The notes under the pieces were generated by a model. The model saw nothing but the letters and a program-made list of their open reading frames with translations, had not been told where the DNA came from and searched no databases. Position numbers and translations under genes: made by a program. Shown here one piece after another: positions 60,951 through 64,000 of a stretch of DNA of 64,000 nt (the stretch's first letter is position 1; the number at the start of each line of letters is the position of its first letter). Source of the DNA: Candidatus Izemoplasmatales bacterium. GTDB lineage: Bacteria > Bacillota_I > Bacilli_A > Izemoplasmatales > Hujiaoplasmataceae. The stretch spans positions 1 to 64,000 of the forward strand of contig JBAZNL010000006.1 in the NCBI GenBank assembly GCA_041649275.1, in the 5' to 3' direction.

Positions 60951-62381
60951 ATGAAGAACACACCGATCGACCGCTCGTATTTTCTTCAAAACAATCCCCG
61001 GCTTCTGGAAGAGACTCTCGGAGAATTCTCGTCCAAAGGGTACGAAGCGGCCTCCCTGAACGAGATCCTGAAGCGATCCGCCTTCAACAAAGGCAGTTTC
61101 TACTACCGTTTTTCAGAGAAAATGGACCTGTTCATCGCGCTTCTGGAGACGCTTTTCGCAAGACATGCGGAAGAACTCGCCGCCGACCGCGCGACGATCC
61201 TCGAGAAAGAGAGCGTCCGCATCACGCTGAAGCTCATGATCTCGACGATGCACCGCCTTTGGGAGCGAGACCGACGCTATCTAGACCTCTATGCGAGGAT
61301 CGATGACGAACGGATCGCGGACCGAAGCGAAATCGTGCATATCATCGATCGATCCCCGATCGAGGCATTTGTCGTCGAATCTACCGTAACCCTCGACGCG
61401 CTCGGCGAGAATCCGGAAAGGACGGCACTTTTCGCCAATCTCGCCAGAATGGTTCTGTACCGGATCGACGAAGTCGGTCGCAACGATCGGGGTTGGATCG
61501 ATCCCGCGGTCCTCGCGGACGCGGTCATGAATGCCGCATTTGTGGATTTGAAGACAGATCATCGTCCCTGCGACCGTGAAACGGCGAGGATCGTCGCCGA
61601 TTCCGATGACCATCGCCCGACGATGGAGATCGAATACTTCAAGGGCGAGATCCTCGCGATTTTCGGGCCTCTGGATCTCGCACGGACTCTCACGCGAAGG
61701 ATTCCGGCGGGCCGTCGCCGTCCGGATTCATTGGCTTCCCTCGGAGCGTGGCTATTCGCCAGAGAGACCGATCCCGAGGAGAACTCGAGAGTTCCGCTCC
61801 GCGAGGAACGCACCCTACGCTGGAACCTGAAGCGGGTCGGAGAGCGTCCCGTGAACGGCGAAGACGACCTCGTCGATGAACTCGGACTTGCGGACGTCGG
61901 CGACATCCGCATCGACCGGCTGCCCGACGCCATGAGACGTTTCGTCCGAACGGCGGCTACGATCGCGTCCGGATCCGATCCGCTCGTCGTCGAAGAACCG
62001 TTCGAAGGCATCGGCGATCCGGAACGCAAGCGCATTTGCCAAATGTTGTTGAAAAGAAGAGGTAATGGAATTACAATAATACTATATGGCACCGATTTCG
62101 AATCGTTGATGGGTGTCGCCGATCGGATCGCCTTCATCGGCCGTTCGGGTACCGTCAAGACGGTCCCCGCCGCGGAACTGAATGCCCGCTACGGCGACCG
62201 CGTGATCGTCGTCGGGTATCGCGACCGCGGCTTCTCGAGGCAGGCACGATTCCCTGCCGCGATGGTCGGAGGATCGGATTTCGCGACATTCTTGAAAGGC
62301 AAGGACGTCGAATCGCTTGAAACGCGTACCATGTCGGGCGCGGAGATCTACCGCATCGAAACCGGGGAGGACCTTTCATGA
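60951..62381 (+). CDS. TetR-like regulator fused to a degenerate ABC ATPase domain
   Basis: A 476-aa fusion. Residues 15-65 are a TetR HTH (LNEILKRSAFNKGSFYYRFS, recognition helix ending YYRF), followed by a TetR ligand-type helical domain to about 200. From about 225 the chain follows an ABC nucleotide-binding domain: EILAIFGPLDLARTL at 233-247 aligns with Walker A GPNGAGKTT but lacks the glycines and the Lys (Arg245); the signature region reads RLPDAMRRF instead of LSGGQ; PLVVEEPFEGIGDPERKRI matches Walker B and D-loop. ATP binding is therefore doubtful. GAGG lies 8 nt before the ATG. It overlaps the ABC-2 permease by 4 bp. Part of the C-terminal half is poorer in GC than neighbours. Confidence 0.75.
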   Translation: MKNTPIDRSYFLQNNPRLLEETLGEFSSKGYEAASLNEILKRSAFNKGSFYYRFSEKMDLFIALLETLFARHAEELAADRATILEKESVRITLKLMISTMHRLWERDRRYLDLYARIDDERIADRSEIVHIIDRSPIEAFVVESTVTLDALGENPERTALFANLARMVLYRIDEVGRNDRGWIDPAVLADAVMNAAFVDLKTDHRPCDRETARIVADSDDHRPTMEIEYFKGEILAIFGPLDLARTLTRRIPAGRRRPDSLASLGAWLFARETDPEENSRVPLREERTLRWNLKRVGERPVNGEDDLVDELGLADVGDIRIDRLPDAMRRFVRTAATIASGSDPLVVEEPFEGIGDPERKRICQMLLKRRGNGITIILYGTDFESLMGVADRIAFIGRSGTVKTVPAAELNARYGDRVIVVGYRDRGFSRQARFPAAMVGGSDFATFLKGKDVESLETRTMSGAEIYRIETGEDLS

Positions 62382-63100
62382 CGAAGACATTCATCAATCT
62401 CGTGCTGAGCGACCTGAAGAGACTGTGGAGCTATCGGATCATTCTCTTCATCGCGATCCTGTCGCTCGTCTTTTCGTTCGCGATCGCGCTGTTTCCGATG
62501 ATCGATCCGACGAACTTCATCTATGTCAGCATCTTCATCCTTCCGGTCGTCGTCTTCTCGATCTCGCTCTTCATCGACCGCGAGGAGGGCACGCTGCTGC
62601 CCTTCGTGTTCTCGCCGCTCAAGTCCGCCTACCTCGTCTTCTCGAAGATCGTCTCGGCCTTCGTCGTGATGACGATTCCGATCGTCTTCTTCATCGCCGC
62701 CCTGGCCTTCGCCCGCTACGACATCAACTTCGGCCTCCTGTTCCTCGCCTATTCGCTCGGCATGGCGCTGCACATCCTGATCGGACTCTCTCTCTCCATC
62801 ATCAGCAAGACCTCGGCGATCCTGTCGCTTTCCTACATCGGCTACATCGTGATCTTCTCGCTGACGGCGATCCTCTACAGCAACGGCATCATCCCGCTTC
62901 GTTTCCAGTATTATCTGATCATCTCCCCGGCGTTCCTCTCGGGCGTCCTCGTCGACAACATCGTCGCCGGCACGGCGTACTCCGAGGTCTGGCTGATCGC
63001 CCTCGCGGTCGGCCTTCAGATCGTCTACGGCGCCCTGCTCGCGCTCTTCATCGTCGTTCCCTACTTCAAGCACTACGTGATCGCCACCGAGACCCGGTGA
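62378..63100 (+). CDS. ABC-2-type permease
   Basis: A 240-aa protein with six TM segments and the EEGTLLPFVFSP motif after TM2 typical of ABC-2 export permeases. Its only adjacent ATPase is the degenerate domain of the fusion upstream, to which it is coupled by a 4-bp overlap. Substrate unknown; lipid or drug export is common for the family. Confidence 0.82.
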   Translation: MTKTFINLVLSDLKRLWSYRIILFIAILSLVFSFAIALFPMIDPTNFIYVSIFILPVVVFSISLFIDREEGTLLPFVFSPLKSAYLVFSKIVSAFVVMTIPIVFFIAALAFARYDINFGLLFLAYSLGMALHILIGLSLSIISKTSAILSLSYIGYIVIFSLTAILYSNGIIPLRFQYYLIISPAFLSGVLVDNIVAGTAYSEVWLIALAVGLQIVYGALLALFIVVPYFKHYVIATETR

Positions 63101-63179
63101 CGAACCCGGAAGAAAGCGGATTATCCATATCGCGATGATGCCCGTGAGAGGTGTCATCTTTTATGAAGGGGTGCTCCAG

Positions 63180-64000
63180 ATGGAAACCAGACATTTCCTC
63201 GGATTCGACGGCGGCGGCACGAAGACGCATGCCTGCCTCATGGACGAACACGGCGCGATCGTGGCGCAGGCCTTCGGACCTGCCTCGTCGATCGACACCG
63301 TACCGCTCGAGACGTCGCTCACGAGCCTGATGACGACCTATGAAGCGCTCCCGGTCAAGCGTCCGCTTTCGGCCGTCTTCGCCGGACTCGGCGGCATCGC
63401 CGGCGAGCACGACAGAACCCGCTACGTCGCTTCCCTCAAGACCCTTCCGTTCGTTCCCGGGGACGCCGTCCTCGGCGCCGAGAACGACGTCGTCAACGCC
63501 CTCGCGAGCGGCAACGGCACGCTCGAGGGGATGGCCCTCATTATCGGTACCGGATCTGTCTGCTTCGGCATGAAGGAAGGCAGAAGCTGGCGCACCGGCG
63601 GCTACCATTTCAAGGAAGGCGACGCCGGCAGCGGCTTCGACCTCGGGTTCATGGCGCTCAAGCACTACGCCCGCGTCCTCGACGGCCGCCATCCCGACAC
63701 CGTCTTCGGCGAAGCCCTCAGGGGCGCGCTCGGCATCCACGACTTCGCCAGGCTCGTCAAGTACTTCGACCAGATCAACCGCACCGAGGTCGCGAAGCTC
63801 GCGCCGATCGTCACGGCGTTCGCGACCGTCGACCAGTACGCCTACAAGATCGTCGTCGACGCCGCCGACGAGATCCGCCTGCTCGTCCAGACGGTCTACG
63901 AGAAGCTCGGCTTCACCGACTGCGACCTCACCGTCGTCGGCGGTCTCGGCAACGCCGACACCATCTACCGCGACCTGTTCCTCGGAAACATCCGCAAAGT
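63180..64000 (+). CDS. BadF/BadG/NagK-type kinase or ATPase (truncated by window edge)
   Basis: The first 273 residues of an ASKHA-fold protein. The phosphate-1 loop FLGFDGGGTKTHACL is near residue 6, the phosphate-2 region IIGTGSVCFG near 120, and GGYHFKEGDAGSGFDLG near 138 is typical of N-acetylglucosamine kinase-like members. VVGGLGNAD near 255 is the adenosine loop. ATG 63180 follows GAAGGGGTGC. Sugar kinase is more likely than the BadF dehydratase activator, since no Fe-S Cys pair is seen. Confidence 0.85.
   Translation, partial: METRHFLGFDGGGTKTHACLMDEHGAIVAQAFGPASSIDTVPLETSLTSLMTTYEALPVKRPLSAVFAGLGGIAGEHDRTRYVASLKTLPFVPGDAVLGAENDVVNALASGNGTLEGMALIIGTGSVCFGMKEGRSWRTGGYHFKEGDAGSGFDLGFMALKHYARVLDGRHPDTVFGEALRGALGIHDFARLVKYFDQINRTEVAKLAPIVTAFATVDQYAYKIVVDAADEIRLLVQTVYEKLGFTDCDLTVVGGLGNADTIYRDLFLGNIRK

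Overview
The window is a gene-dense (over 90% coding), GC-rich stretch of a bacterial chromosome using the standard code (TGA is a stop). Gene order and RNA features point to the Bacillota / Mycoplasmatota branch: a B-type RNase P RNA, two T-box leaders, SepF with FtsZ, and neighbourhoods known from Bacillus (rpsO-pnp, lepA-hemW, xerD-deoB, ruvB-queA-tgt, yggS-sepF-ileS, valS-folC, ymfF-ymfH, thyA-folA). No rRNA, tRNA, IS element, prophage or CRISPR array is visible. A GC-rich Acholeplasma/Izemoplasma-like lineage is my inference, not proven by the window. Promoters are easy to see because AT-rich -10 boxes stand out: many units have a -35 box 17 bp from a TATAAT-like -10, often with an extended TGn.

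Layout. 1-3697: the end of lon, then an operon with an alpha/beta hydrolase, a GltD-like flavoprotein, a YczE-like membrane protein and a NUDIX hydrolase. 3709-8619: a DUF2779 nuclease-like protein, rpsO, pnp and rnpB. 8641-15850: lepA, a lipoprotein, then hemW-xerD-deoB-ATPase. 15864-22323 (minus): two very large coiled-coil proteins in one operon. 22366-26183: ruvB-queA-pduL-tgt. 26222-32716: ftsZ, then two tandem mgtE genes with yhbY, surE, yggS and sepF. 32757-40960: an isoleucine T-box and ileS, followed without a visible terminator by a membrane protein, deoC, a two-TM protein, deoD and the M16 pair ymfF/ymfH. 41009-43515: an RlmI-like methyltransferase, ysxC and another methyltransferase. 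43534-48168: a valine T-box, NUDIX, valS, folC. 48188-49627: radC and an SRAP protein. 49650-52324 (minus): an accessory cassette of two exported proteins, a DUF2975 membrane protein and an XRE regulator. 52416-53449 (minus): a lysophospholipase-like hydrolase, divergent from glpK. 53457-60825: glpK, LemA-like, ssb, thyA-folA-plsC, a Cof phosphatase, PAP2 and a YcxB-like protein. 60877-63100: a TetR-like regulator fused to a degenerate ABC ATPase, with an ABC-2 permease. 63180-64000: the start of a BadF/NagK-type kinase.

How it fits together: most of the window is housekeeping (translation, RNA decay, nucleoside salvage, folate, division, phospholipid and glycerol metabolism). The parts least explained by known families are the TetR-ABC fusion with its tandem operators, the pair of giant coiled-coil proteins, and the XRE/DUF2975 cassette. 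Starts were chosen from Shine-Dalgarno spacing; several differ from the longest open frame, and two (hemW, glpK) appear to be TTG.
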